Assembly (NCBI GenBank): GCA_902778535.1 | Contig: CACYYG010000004.1 | Location: 1 to 64,000, forward strand | DNA from: an uncultured Prevotellaceae bacterium | GTDB taxonomy: Bacteria; Bacteroidota; Bacteroidia; Bacteroidales; Bacteroidaceae | Reading direction: 5' to 3' | DNA: 64,000 bases | Shown: positions 54,743 through 62,872 of the stretch, one piece after another | Position numbering within the stretch: position 1 is the first letter of the stretch | Layout: every line of letters begins with the position of its first letter | Notes under the pieces: generated by a model | The model's database searches: none | What the model saw: the letters and a program-made list of their open reading frames with translations, nothing else | What the model was told of the DNA's origin: nothing | Translations under genes and position numbers: made by a program

Positions 54743-56899
54743 ATGAAGCGTCTCCTATACATTATTATATTTATAGCCATACTGTCGCCAGCCGCCCTTG
54801 CGCAACGTCGTCAGCAAAACAAGCTGTCGCCCTGGCTGAGGCAGATTGCGAAGCAGGAGGCTACCGCACGTGCCATTGGACGGTCGACGGCCGACAGCCG
54901 CAAAGTCATCGCCTTTATCCGCCTGTCGTCTGACGACCCCGAAGTGTTAGCTGAGCACGGAAGCAAAAGTCTGGCACACTTCGGCGACCTGCATATCGCT
55001 TCCATTCCCCTCACTCAAATCACGGCCATGTGTGCCGACAGCCGCATCAAGCGCATGGAGGCATCGCCATGCGGACATGCACTGATGGACACGACAGCCA
55101 TCATACTCAATGCCACACCGCTCTACGAAGGCACCAACCTGCCACAAGCCTACACGGGCAAAGGTGTGGTAGTGGGCATGATGGACATCGGCTTCGACCT
55201 GACACATCCCAACTTCTACAGCGCCGACACCACGTGCTACCGCATCAAGCGTTTCTGGGACATGCTCTCACAAGACACCATCGGCAGCACCTTCCCCGTA
55301 GGACGCGAATACACCACCCGCGAAGAGCTATTGGCTTTGGGACACTCCCGTGACGGTCGCGACTTTGAGCACGGCACACACACCTTAGGCATTGCGGCAG
55401 GCAGCGGCTACGACACCAAATACCGCGGAATGGCGCCCGACGCCGACATCTGTCTCGTGGCCAACGCAGTAAGCGATGACCTGAAATACATCGACTCTAC
55501 TGATGTCTACAAATACACATACGCCACCGATGCCCTCGGTTTCAAATACCTTTTCGACTACGCGCAGACAGTGGGCAAGCCCTGTGTCGCCTCCTTCAGC
55601 GAGGGTAGCCAGCAGGATTTCTATGGCTACGACCAGCTATATTATGCCTTCCTCGACAGCATCAGCGGTCCTGGCCGCATCATCGTGGCTGCTGCCGGCA
55701 ACGACGGCACCAAGCGCAACTACCTTCACAAGCCAAGAGGAACTGAGAGTGCCGGAACTTTCCTTCGATGCGGCGATTCAACAATGCTGGTCGTAATGAG
55801 GGCAACCGACGACTTCAACCTGCGCCTCGTGGCATACGGCGAGCCTTACGACACACTGACGGTCAATCTGCGGCAGATAGTGGAGAGCGAAGACTCCACA
55901 CTGATATGCGAAAAGCCAGACTATAAGGCTATTCTCGAAGCATATCCATCTTGTTATGACGAATCGGAAACCTGCCTCGACCTGACAGTGATTACCGACA
56001 AGGACATCGGAGGCACCCCACGCCTGTCTTTAGAGCTATTGGGCAACGATGCCGACGTGGAGATGTGGCGCATGAACGGGCAGTTCAACACCTACCCCGT
56101 CAACCCGCTGCTCGCCGACGGCCAAAGCGACCACTACATCCATTCACCCAGCACTGCGCCGTGTGTCATCAGTGCGGGAGCCACTTCATGGCGCGACCAC
56201 TTGGTAAACATAAACGGCAGGGAACTGGCATACGACAAAGGTACCGACGGACGCAAGGCCATGTTCTCGTCAATGGGTCCGACCTTCGACGGACGCATCA
56301 AACCCGACTGCGTGGCGCCAGGCAACTATGTCTATTCGTCCTACAGCAGTTTCAAGCTGGAAGAGCATCCAGAAGATGTCACTCTGCACACTGCGCTTTT
56401 CCCCTTCAACGGACGCATCTATGCCTGGGGGGCCAGCAGCGGCACATCGATGTCGACACCTGCCACTGCCGGAGTCATCGCCCTGTGGCTTGAAGCATGC
56501 CCTACGCTGACGACTGAGGATGTGATAGGAGTGTTTCAGCGCACATGCCGCCATTACGACACGTCACTCTCCTACCCAAACAACAACTATGGCTATGGTG
56601 AGGTGGACGCCTACGCCGGTCTGCTCGATATTCTCGGTTTTTCTTCTATCCGCGACATTCCTCTGCAGCACACGACCGCACGCATCAACATCAGCGGGCG
56701 CATGCTGCACATTGTCCTGCCTGAAGAAGCTCATGCCGACATTCCCTTGCGCATCTACGACCTCAGCGGGCGACCTGTCTTCAACACCGTCCTCAACCGA
56801 GGCAGTCAGTCTTACAGCCTCACCCTTCCTTCATTGTCGCCCGCCGTCTACGCTGTATGTATCGGTAGCACATCGACACTTGTCAGATGTAACGAATAA
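54743..56899 (+). CDS. Subtilisin-like serine peptidase (S8), exported
   Basis: A 718-residue secreted protease. The signal peptide ends PAALAQ (residue ~20). The catalytic Asp is in VVVGMMDIGFDLTHP near 150, His in FEHGTHTLGIAAG near 208 and Ser in SSGTSMSTPATAG near 565. The region between Asp and Ser has a large insert (about 330-500) with a beta-rich domain. The C-terminal end, LRIYDLSGRPV near 672, resembles a type IX sorting domain. The frame begins at 54707, but the ATG at 54743 gives a proper signal peptide. Its end overlaps the convergent ribD by 17 bases. Confidence 0.9.
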   Translation: MKRLLYIIIFIAILSPAALAQRRQQNKLSPWLRQIAKQEATARAIGRSTADSRKVIAFIRLSSDDPEVLAEHGSKSLAHFGDLHIASIPLTQITAMCADSRIKRMEASPCGHALMDTTAIILNATPLYEGTNLPQAYTGKGVVVGMMDIGFDLTHPNFYSADTTCYRIKRFWDMLSQDTIGSTFPVGREYTTREELLALGHSRDGRDFEHGTHTLGIAAGSGYDTKYRGMAPDADICLVANAVSDDLKYIDSTDVYKYTYATDALGFKYLFDYAQTVGKPCVASFSEGSQQDFYGYDQLYYAFLDSISGPGRIIVAAAGNDGTKRNYLHKPRGTESAGTFLRCGDSTMLVVMRATDDFNLRLVAYGEPYDTLTVNLRQIVESEDSTLICEKPDYKAILEAYPSCYDESETCLDLTVITDKDIGGTPRLSLELLGNDADVEMWRMNGQFNTYPVNPLLADGQSDHYIHSPSTAPCVISAGATSWRDHLVNINGRELAYDKGTDGRKAMFSSMGPTFDGRIKPDCVAPGNYVYSSYSSFKLEEHPEDVTLHTALFPFNGRIYAWGASSGTSMSTPATAGVIALWLEACPTLTTEDVIGVFQRTCRHYDTSLSYPNNNYGYGEVDAYAGLLDILGFSSIRDIPLQHTTARINISGRMLHIVLPEEAHADIPLRIYDLSGRPVFNTVLNRGSQSYSLTLPSLSPAVYAVCIGSTSTLVRCNE

Positions 56900-57830
56900 T
56901 TAGATTGTCATCGTAGCTATGGCGGCTCACCACGCGCACTGTGGCAGGCAGGTGAGGAGCACGAGTACCGCCTGTTACGGTTAGCACGGTATTCGTCTCA
57001 ACACGTATCTCGTCCCACAGATCCTGAGCCAGGAAGAATTCGAGCGTCTTGCGTCCACCTTCGACGATGAGCGACTGGATGTTATGGTGATAAAGGCTCT
57101 CAAGGTTCAGCGGATGCTGGCGGTCGACAACGAGACGCTTCGGTGACGGGCCTGCCCAATGGCGTACAGTGAGCTGCGGATGCTCGCGTTCCTCCGTCAC
57201 CCGGCCCACGAGGATGGCATCCTCCTCAGCACGCAGTTTGTGGCTGAGCATCTGCGTAAATGGTGAAGAAATACTGATGGAACGTCCGTTGTCGTCGATG
57301 AAGCCATTGGCTGTCTGCGCCCATTTTAATATAATGTAAGGACGGTGCAGGCGATGAAAGGTGAAGAAGCGGCGGTTCAGTTTGCGACATTCTTCTTCCA
57401 ATACACCCACGGTGACATCGATGCCGGCATCCTGTAATTTCTTAATGCCGCGGCCTTGCACTTCGGCGAATTCATCAATGCAGCCCACAACCACACGCTT
57501 CACTCCTTTTTTTATAATAAGGTCGGCACAGGGCGGTGTCTTGCCGAAATGCGAACAAGGCTCCAGCGACACATACATCGTAGCCTCCTTCAGCAGCGGC
57601 TCATCCTCGGCTTTCACACTGGCAAAGGCGTTCACCTCGGCATGGCCCTCTCCGCAGCGGGCATGGTAGCCCTCACCGATGATTCTTGTGTTGAGATTTG
57701 AGATTTGAGATTTGAGATTTGTCACAATGACTGCCCCCACCATCGGGTTAGGCTTGGCGTTCTGCCGTCCGTTACGGGCCAATTGCAGGCAACGGCGCAT
57801 ATAAAACTCATCAATGTTCTGTATCATCAT
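56883..57830 (-). CDS. ribD: Bifunctional riboflavin biosynthesis protein RibD
   Basis: A 315-residue enzyme with an N-terminal zinc deaminase (zinc ligands in CGEGHAEVNA near 64-72 and LEPCSHFGKTPPC near 94-106) and a C-terminal reductase (KWAQTANGFID near 175, IRTNAILVGRVT-like SHKLRAEEDAILVGRVT near 200). It converts the GTP-derived pyrimidine in steps 2-3 of riboflavin synthesis. The loop after MVGAVIV is replaced by NLKSQISNLNTR, encoded by a TTTGAGA tract (57691-57722). It is 15 bases after the TrmH gene. Confidence 0.95.
   Translation of the reverse strand: MMIQNIDEFYMRRCLQLARNGRQNAKPNPMVGAVIVTNLKSQISNLNTRIIGEGYHARCGEGHAEVNAFASVKAEDEPLLKEATMYVSLEPCSHFGKTPPCADLIIKKGVKRVVVGCIDEFAEVQGRGIKKLQDAGIDVTVGVLEEECRKLNRRFFTFHRLHRPYIILKWAQTANGFIDDNGRSISISSPFTQMLSHKLRAEEDAILVGRVTEEREHPQLTVRHWAGPSPKRLVVDRQHPLNLESLYHHNIQSLIVEGGRKTLEFFLAQDLWDEIRVETNTVLTVTGGTRAPHLPATVRVVSRHSYDDNLIIRYI
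57691..57722 (-). repeat. In-frame GAGATTT tract in ribD
   Basis: Four copies of a GAGATTT heptamer, the reverse complement of the class found in the alpha-2-macroglobulin gene at 49600. It encodes NLKSQISNLN on the minus strand. Confidence 0.82.
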
Positions 57831-57845
57831 ATCATCAATGGTGGA

Positions 57846-58667
57846 TTATTCATCTCCCTCTCCCGGGTAGAGACTACTGCGCTGCCTGACCGCCTCAAAG
57901 AGCAGGATGGCAGCCGAGACGGAAACGTTGAGTGAGTCGAGACGCCCCAGCATCGGGATGCGGATGTGGGCATCGGCAGCATTGCGCCACTGCTGTGTCA
58001 GTCCTGTCGACTCCGTCCCCATGACGATGGCCACAGGCGAGCGCATGTCAGTGTCGTAATAGAGATGCGAATCCTGCAACTGAGCCGTGAGGATGCGGAT
58101 GCCATGCTCCTTGAGAAAGGCGATACACTCTTCGCTGCTGCACGCAATAGTGGGCACAGTGAAGACAGCACCGATGGAGGCGCGAATCAGGTTCGGGTTG
58201 TAGAGGTCGGTCAACGGGTCACAAACGATGACCGCATCGGCTTTTGCTGCATCGGCCGAGCGGAGCACAGCACCCAGGTTGCCTGGTTTCTCAACGCCCT
58301 CCAAGACCATGATAAGTGGCGAGTGACGAGAATTGTGAAGTGAAAGATGTGTGGCGAGCATTGAGAGGGTCAACTTGCGCTCTTTCACAACAGCGATGAC
58401 ACCCTCGGTGCTACCACGATAGGCCACCTTTTCATAAAGTTGACGGGGAATGGTGAAAGGCTCCATTCGGAGGTAAGAGAAATCCGTTTTCCCCACCAGC
58501 TCCTCGCACACAAACAGGCTGTCAACCTCATAGCCTGCCTCGATGCAATGCTGCAACTCACGTACACCCTCCACCACGAAGAGGCCATCTTTGCGTCGCT
58601 GTTGCGATTTCTGCTGCAGTAGAAGCAAATGCTTGATTCTGGGATTCTGTGCGCTTGTGATTTCCAT
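57846..58667 (-). CDS. TrmH/SpoU family RNA 2'-O-methyltransferase
   Basis: A 273-residue SPOUT methylase. The N-terminal substrate domain (LFVVEGVRELQHCIE near 28) and the C-terminal knot motifs (VEKPGNLGAVLRSADAA near 128, IVMGTESTGL near 212 and DSLNVSVSAAILLFE near 246) are present. It methylates rRNA or tRNA ribose; the site is not evident. A loop near residue 104-118 (THLSLHNSRHSP) is encoded by a GTGGCGAGTGACGAG-type tract. It heads the ribD operon. Confidence 0.93.
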   Translation of the reverse strand: MEITSAQNPRIKHLLLLQQKSQQRRKDGLFVVEGVRELQHCIEAGYEVDSLFVCEELVGKTDFSYLRMEPFTIPRQLYEKVAYRGSTEGVIAVVKERKLTLSMLATHLSLHNSRHSPLIMVLEGVEKPGNLGAVLRSADAAKADAVIVCDPLTDLYNPNLIRASIGAVFTVPTIACSSEECIAFLKEHGIRILTAQLQDSHLYYDTDMRSPVAIVMGTESTGLTQQWRNAADAHIRIPMLGRLDSLNVSVSAAILLFEAVRQRSSLYPGEGDE

Positions 58668-58698
58668 CAGAGAAGTAATTATCTAACAAAATCTCTTG

Positions 58699-58706
58699 CA
58701 AAAATA
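58699..58706 (-). promoter_or_regulatory. -7 box of the trmH-ribD operon
   Basis: TATTTTTG on the minus strand, 31 bases before the ATG at 58667. Confidence 0.45.
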
Positions 58707-58790
58707 CGAAGAATACCCGAGAAAATGCCCTTTTCTTCTAAATAAAGTTATTTTTTCTGCCAAATTTGCAGCCATTTGGAAAAATATGTG

Positions 58791-58798
58791 TAATTTTG
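58791..58798 (+). promoter_or_regulatory. -7 box of the sigma-54 activator operon
   Basis: TAATTTTG, 9 bases before the ATG at 58808. TTTG at 58765-58768 would be a -33 box at 22 bases. The leader is very short. Confidence 0.55.
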
Positions 58799-58807
58799 TC
58801 AGCCATT

Positions 58808-60019
58808 ATGGATGTCAAGGAGCTACAAAGCATCAAACAGCGTTATAACATTGTAGGTAACTGCGATGCGTTGAACCATGTTCTCAACGTAGCGATGCAG
58901 GTGGCTCCCACCGATCTCAGCGTGCTCATCGTAGGCGAGAGCGGCGTGGGCAAAGAGATTATCCCGCGCGTCATTCACGACAGCTCACCGCGACGCCGAG
59001 AAAAATATTTCGCCATCAACTGCGGCTCCATTCCTGAAGGTACTATCGATTCCGAACTTTTCGGACACGTGAAAGGCGCGTTCACCAGTGCAATTGGCGA
59101 CTCGCCGGGCTATTTCGGCGTGGCTAACAAAGGTACGCTCTTCCTCGACGAGGTAGGCGAACTGCCATTAGCCACGCAGGTCAGGCTGCTGCGTGTATTA
59201 GAGACGGGCGAATATATCCCCGTTGGCGCGACGGAGGTAAGGAAAACCGATGTGCGCATCGTGGCCGCCACTAACGTCAACATCCGCCAGGCCATCAGCG
59301 AGGGACGCTTCCGCGAAGACCTCTACTACCGTCTGAACTCCATCCCCATACAGATGCCCCCGTTGCGCGAGCGCGGCGAGGACATCGTGCTGCTGTTCCG
59401 TCTCTTCGCAATGGAGACAGCACAGAAATACCGCATGGAGCGCATCCAGCTGACCGATGAAGCCAAGCTGATGCTGATGCGCTACAAGTGGCCGGGCAAC
59501 GTGCGACAACTGAAGAACATCACAGAACAGATTTCCGTGCTGAGCAAGGAGCGCATCATCACGCCTGAGATACTGGCCAAGTTCATCCCGCAAGACCGTG
59601 AGAGCACTCAGCTGGCCGTCCTGCCTCATAGCGGAGGCGACCACAGCTTCGAAAACGAGCGTGAGATACTTTACAAGATTCTCTACGACATGCGCAACAA
59701 CGTCAACGACATGCGCCGCGAGATGAGTCAGCTGAAAAAACAGATTGAGGAAGTGCAGGCCAAGCCCGCAACTGCCATCAGTCCTATGAACCCCATAAGC
59801 CCCATAGGTCCCATAAGCCCCGTGAACCCCATGCTGGAAGACGCTGAAGCCGAGGAGTACATCGAGCCAGAAGCCGAGAACCTCAACCTCAACGACCTGA
59901 GCCGCACTATGCTGGAGAAAGCCCTTGACCGCAACAACGGCAACCGCAAGAAGGCTGCACAGGAGCTGGGCATCAGCGACCGCACACTCTACCGACGTCT
60001 GAAACAGTACGGGATGTAG
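58808..60019 (+). CDS. Sigma-54-interacting transcriptional activator, Fis type
   Basis: A 403-residue activator with no sensory domain: after only ~16 residues comes the AAA+ domain. Walker A is GESGVGKE (43-50). The loop that contacts sigma-54 reads GAFTSA (90-95), where GAFTGA is usual. LFLDEVGELP (Walker B) and RFREDLYYRLNSIP follow, and a Fis-type helix-turn-helix (NRKKAAQELGISDRTLYRRL) ends the protein. A Pro-rich linker NPISPIGPISPVNP is encoded by a CCCATAAGC repeat. It heads an operon with LptE, a TPR protein and SecG, as in other Bacteroidales. Confidence 0.94.
   Translation: MDVKELQSIKQRYNIVGNCDALNHVLNVAMQVAPTDLSVLIVGESGVGKEIIPRVIHDSSPRRREKYFAINCGSIPEGTIDSELFGHVKGAFTSAIGDSPGYFGVANKGTLFLDEVGELPLATQVRLLRVLETGEYIPVGATEVRKTDVRIVAATNVNIRQAISEGRFREDLYYRLNSIPIQMPPLRERGEDIVLLFRLFAMETAQKYRMERIQLTDEAKLMLMRYKWPGNVRQLKNITEQISVLSKERIITPEILAKFIPQDRESTQLAVLPHSGGDHSFENEREILYKILYDMRNNVNDMRREMSQLKKQIEEVQAKPATAISPMNPISPIGPISPVNPMLEDAEAEEYIEPEAENLNLNDLSRTMLEKALDRNNGNRKKAAQELGISDRTLYRRLKQYGM
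59777..59830 (+). repeat. In-frame CCCCATAAG tract in the sigma-54 activator
   Basis: Units of 9 bases (CCCATAAGC, CCCATAGGT, CCCATAAGC and related) encode a Met/Ile-Pro-rich linker. A similar TCATAAGCCCCATC word is in the intergenic region at 52190-52203. Confidence 0.82.
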
Positions 60020-60046
60020 AAGAATTGAAGAATTGAAGAAAGAATA

Positions 60047-60616
60047 ATGACAAGGGTTTTGCAAGATAATAGGAGAAGCAAGGGCGCAGATAGACATTTG
60101 CGCTTTGGCAATGTCCGCGCAGCGCTTTTTTATTTTTTTATTCTTTTGTTTTTTAATTCTTGCAAGGTGAGCTACACCTTCAACGGTGCCAGCATCGACT
60201 ACACCAAGACGAAGACCATACAGATTGCCGACTTCCCCATACGCTCCAACTACGTGTGGGGACCGATGGCCAGCATCTTCAACAACCAGCTGAAGGATCA
60301 GTATGCCAACCACACCAAGCTGACGCAGGTGAAACGCAACGGCGACCTGAAAGTGGAGGGTGAAATCTCCCGTTATGAGCAGCGCAACAAGTCCGTTTCG
60401 GCAGAAGGCAGCTCAGCACAGGTAGAATTGTCGATGACCGTCAACGTGCGCTTCACCAACAACGTCAACCACAAGGAAGACTTCGAGAAGACGTTCACTG
60501 CATCGCAAAGCTATGACTCCAACCTCAGCCTCAACGCCGTGCAGGAAGAACTCGTCACACAGATGGTGAAAGACATCACCGATCAGATATTCAACGCAAC
60601 AGTGGCAAACTGGTAG
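60047..60616 (+). CDS. lptE: LptE-like outer-membrane assembly lipoprotein
   Basis: A 189-residue lipoprotein: a positively charged start, the hydrophobic run FYFFILLFFNSC with the lipobox Cys near residue 39, then a small mixed alpha/beta domain (IQIADFPIRSNYVWGP near 62). In Bacteroidetes the gene between the Fis-type activator and the TPR protein is LptE, which plugs LptD for LPS transport. Its N-terminus is long and rich in R/D/G, so the true start could be further inside. Confidence 0.75.
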   Translation: MTRVLQDNRRSKGADRHLRFGNVRAALFYFFILLFFNSCKVSYTFNGASIDYTKTKTIQIADFPIRSNYVWGPMASIFNNQLKDQYANHTKLTQVKRNGDLKVEGEISRYEQRNKSVSAEGSSAQVELSMTVNVRFTNNVNHKEDFEKTFTASQSYDSNLSLNAVQEELVTQMVKDITDQIFNATVANW

Positions 60617-60656
60617 GAATTCGGAATTCATCATCCGCAATCCCTCATTATAAACA

Positions 60657-61424
60657 ATGGATATAGCAGAACTCATCAAACACCCGGAAAGGCTGGACCG
60701 CGACTCACTCTACGAGCTGCGCTCTATGCTTGCGCTGTATCCTTACTTCCAGAGCGCCAGACTGTTGCTGCTGCAGAACCTCTACCTGCTGCACGACCCC
60801 ACATTCGACGAGGAGCTGCGCCGTGCCGCTATCTACATCACCGACCGCAAGGTCATCTTCCAGATGGTGGAGGCAGCACACTACAAGCTGAAGCCTAAAG
60901 CCGACAGCTCCACCACCCCCTCGCCTCTCACCTCAAGCCTCTCACCACTCGACAAGGACAGTCGCACCTTGTCGCTCATTGACGATTTCCTCGACAGCGT
61001 GCCCAAGGATGACCAGAAAGTCACCAAAGGACGCAAGCCTACGCCTGCCGATGCCGCTGTCGACTACGTGGCTTATCTCTTAGAGAACGAGAACGAAGAA
61101 GACCGCCGCCAGGCAGCCGAGGCGCCACAACTCATCGGACAGTCGCTCATCGACAAGTTCATCAATGACGAGAAAGGCAGAATTGTGCTCAGCGACACCC
61201 CTCAGAAGCCGGAGATAGAACCCGAGGAGAAAAAAGACGAAAAAACAGTCGAAGAGAGGGTTAATACCGAGACAATGGCCCGAATCTACATCAAACAGGG
61301 CAATTATTCGAAGGCTTTGGAAATAATTACGCAATTAAGTTTGGATTATCCGAAAAAAAGTATTTACTTTGCAGACCAAATTCGTTTCCTCGAGAAATTG
61401 ATTATAAATAACAACAAAAAATAA
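60657..61424 (+). CDS. TPR-like protein of the lptE-secG operon
   Basis: A 255-residue acidic protein with a helical N-terminal part (LYPYFQSARLLLLQNLYLLH near 26), a linker and a final TPR-type helix pair (IYIKQGNYSKALEIITQLSL near 208). It has no signal peptide, so it is cytosolic. Function is unknown. A short Pro/Ser/Thr insert (PSPLTSSLSPLD, about residue 86) is encoded by a CCTCTCACCTCAAGCCTCT tract (60911-60951). It lies 40 bases after lptE and 9 bases before secG. Confidence 0.78.
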   Translation: MDIAELIKHPERLDRDSLYELRSMLALYPYFQSARLLLLQNLYLLHDPTFDEELRRAAIYITDRKVIFQMVEAAHYKLKPKADSSTTPSPLTSSLSPLDKDSRTLSLIDDFLDSVPKDDQKVTKGRKPTPADAAVDYVAYLLENENEEDRRQAAEAPQLIGQSLIDKFINDEKGRIVLSDTPQKPEIEPEEKKDEKTVEERVNTETMARIYIKQGNYSKALEIITQLSLDYPKKSIYFADQIRFLEKLIINNNKK

Positions 61425-61433
61425 CAAAAAAAG

Positions 61434-61814
61434 ATGTACACATTCCTTCTAATTTTAATCATTCTGGCCGCCATCCTCATGGTAGGCATCGTACTCATCC
61501 AAGAGTCTAAAGGCGGCGGACTCGCCTCCAACTTCGCATCCTACAACCAGATAGGAGGCGTACGCAAGACCACCGACTTTATCGAGAAGACCACTTGGGG
61601 TCTCGCCGCCGCTATGGTCATCATCAGCATCTTATGTGCCTACACCGCACCTACACGCAGCCAGCAGGGTCCTGCCGTGATGCAGATGCAGAACAATAAC
61701 ACCAACCCCAACAACGCACAGGGCGTAGAGGCTACTACTCTGACACAACCCACTCAGGAGGCCGCACCCGCCACTCAGGAGGCCGCACCCGCCACTGAGG
61801 GCGAGCAGCAGTAA
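61434..61814 (+). CDS. secG: Protein translocase subunit SecG
   Basis: A 126-residue membrane protein with two helices (about 2-22 and 55-72) and the conserved cytoplasmic loop ESKGGGLASNF near 25. It assists SecYE in protein export. A hydrophilic tail of about 50 residues ends with two exact copies of QEAAPAT encoded by a 21-bp tandem repeat. It is last in the operon, followed by a strong terminator. Confidence 0.93.
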   Translation: MYTFLLILIILAAILMVGIVLIQESKGGGLASNFASYNQIGGVRKTTDFIEKTTWGLAAAMVIISILCAYTAPTRSQQGPAVMQMQNNNTNPNNAQGVEATTLTQPTQEAAPATQEAAPATEGEQQ

Positions 61815-61857
61815 GACCCGGGACGGAACAATAGAGTGCCATGCACTCTTCCAATAA

Positions 61858-61903
61858 CAAAGAAAAACCAGGAAGAGCAATCGTTTTTCCTGGTTTTTCT
61901 TTG
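61858..61903 (+). terminator. Terminator of the secG operon
   Basis: A 17-bp perfect stem CAAAGAAAAACCAGGAA / TTCCTGGTTTTTCTTTG (61858-61874 with 61887-61903), 12-base loop, followed by a T-rich stretch. Confidence 0.9.
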
Positions 61904-61918
61904 TTTATTTCTCTTTTT

Positions 61919-61990
61919 GTAATCGTTAAATAATAAGCTGGTGATTTTCGGGGGTACGGAGGTACCCCCGTACCTCCGTACCCCCGAAAA
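61919..61990. repeat. GGTACGxx repeat element, copy 3 (perfect hairpin)
   Basis: GTAATCGTTAAATAATAA (61919-61936), identical to 1269-1286, is followed by two 21-base perfect complementary arms (61945-61965 and 61970-61990) with a CCCC loop. Arms consist of TTTTCGGGGGTACGGAGG plus its continuation. Confidence 0.88.
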
Positions 61991-62057
61991 ATTACCTAAA
62001 GCCAAATCGGTCATTAGCGTTATGAAATGATAGGAAGACAACTAAAAACGATGTCGC

Positions 62058-62179
62058 CAAAGTGTTTCAAGACACCGGCAATACTTGGAACAAAGTGTTT
62101 CAAAAAAAATTTGACAGTGAAACACTTTGTTTCAGCCGTAGAAACAAAGTGTTTTTACGGTCGAAACACTTTGTTTCAA
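62058..62179. repeat. Cluster of five AAACAAAGTGTTT words
   Basis: The quasi-palindrome GAAACAAAGTGTTTC or its half occurs at about 62058, 62088, 62117, 62140 and 62162, alternating in orientation, with 22-30 base spacing. It is 150-290 bases before the tRNA promoter. There is no gene in this region (61815-62405). Confidence 0.7.
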
Positions 62180-62329
62180 GCCTAGATACAGTTATAGGGC
62201 TTTTGCGTCAGGCCAAAAGTATGCGGCTGGCAAAGTCTGGTCAACCATACAGGTTGCATTATTTATCGACTGCTAAAGCTTAGCAAATTCATGCGAATTC
62301 ATTTTTTTACAAAAAAAACGGGGAAAAGT

Positions 62330-62360
62330 TTTGGCGGTTAAGAAAAAAGTGTTACCTTTG
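62330..62360 (+). promoter_or_regulatory. Promoter of the tRNA cluster
   Basis: TTTG (62330-62333), 19-base spacer, TACCTTTG (62353-62360), 45 bases before the first tRNA. Confidence 0.82.
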
Positions 62361-62405
62361 CACCCGCAATCGAGAGAGATGCTCTTCCAAGCACGGAAGA
62401 ATGTT

Positions 62406-62481
<76 letters not shown>

Positions 62482-62533
62482 CATGTTGAACAAAAGAGCG
62501 AACGGAAGGATTTTTTCTTCAGTCCGATAAAAT

Positions 62534-62615
62534 GCCCAGGTGGCGGAATTGGTAGACGCGCACGTTTCAGGTGCGTGTGCCGCGAGGCGTGCAGGTTCGA
62601 GTCCTGTTCTGGGCA
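62534..62615 (+). tRNA. tRNA-Leu (CAG)
   Basis: An 82-base type II tRNA with a long variable arm (TGCCGCGAGGCGT). The acceptor GCCCAGG pairs with TCTGGGC, one G-T pair; anticodon loop TTCAGGT gives CAG. CCA is not encoded. Confidence 0.93.
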
Positions 62616-62645
62616 CTCTTTTCTTCTCTTGTGATTATAAATGTT

Positions 62646-62729
62646 GGAGAGGTGGCGGAATTGGTAGACGCGCTACTTTGAGGGGGTAGTGTCAATTGCG
62701 ACGTGGGAGTTCGAGTCTCCTCCTCTTCA
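62646..62729 (+). tRNA. tRNA-Leu (GAG)
   Basis: An 84-base type II tRNA with anticodon loop TTGAGGG (GAG) and a long variable arm (TGTCAATTGCGACGT). Acceptor GGAGAGG pairs with CCTCTTC with one G-T pair. CCA is not encoded. Confidence 0.93.
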
Positions 62730-62756
62730 CATTTCTACCACTTTTTTATTTAAGTT

Positions 62757-62829
<73 letters not shown>

Positions 62830-62872
62830 CTTTTTTGGTGCCAACGGCATTTAAAAAAACAATTTTTCGACA

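Noticed and set aside
62062-62283. 73-codon frame upstream of the tRNA cluster
   Set aside because: It runs through the AAACAAAGTGTTT repeats and matches no family.
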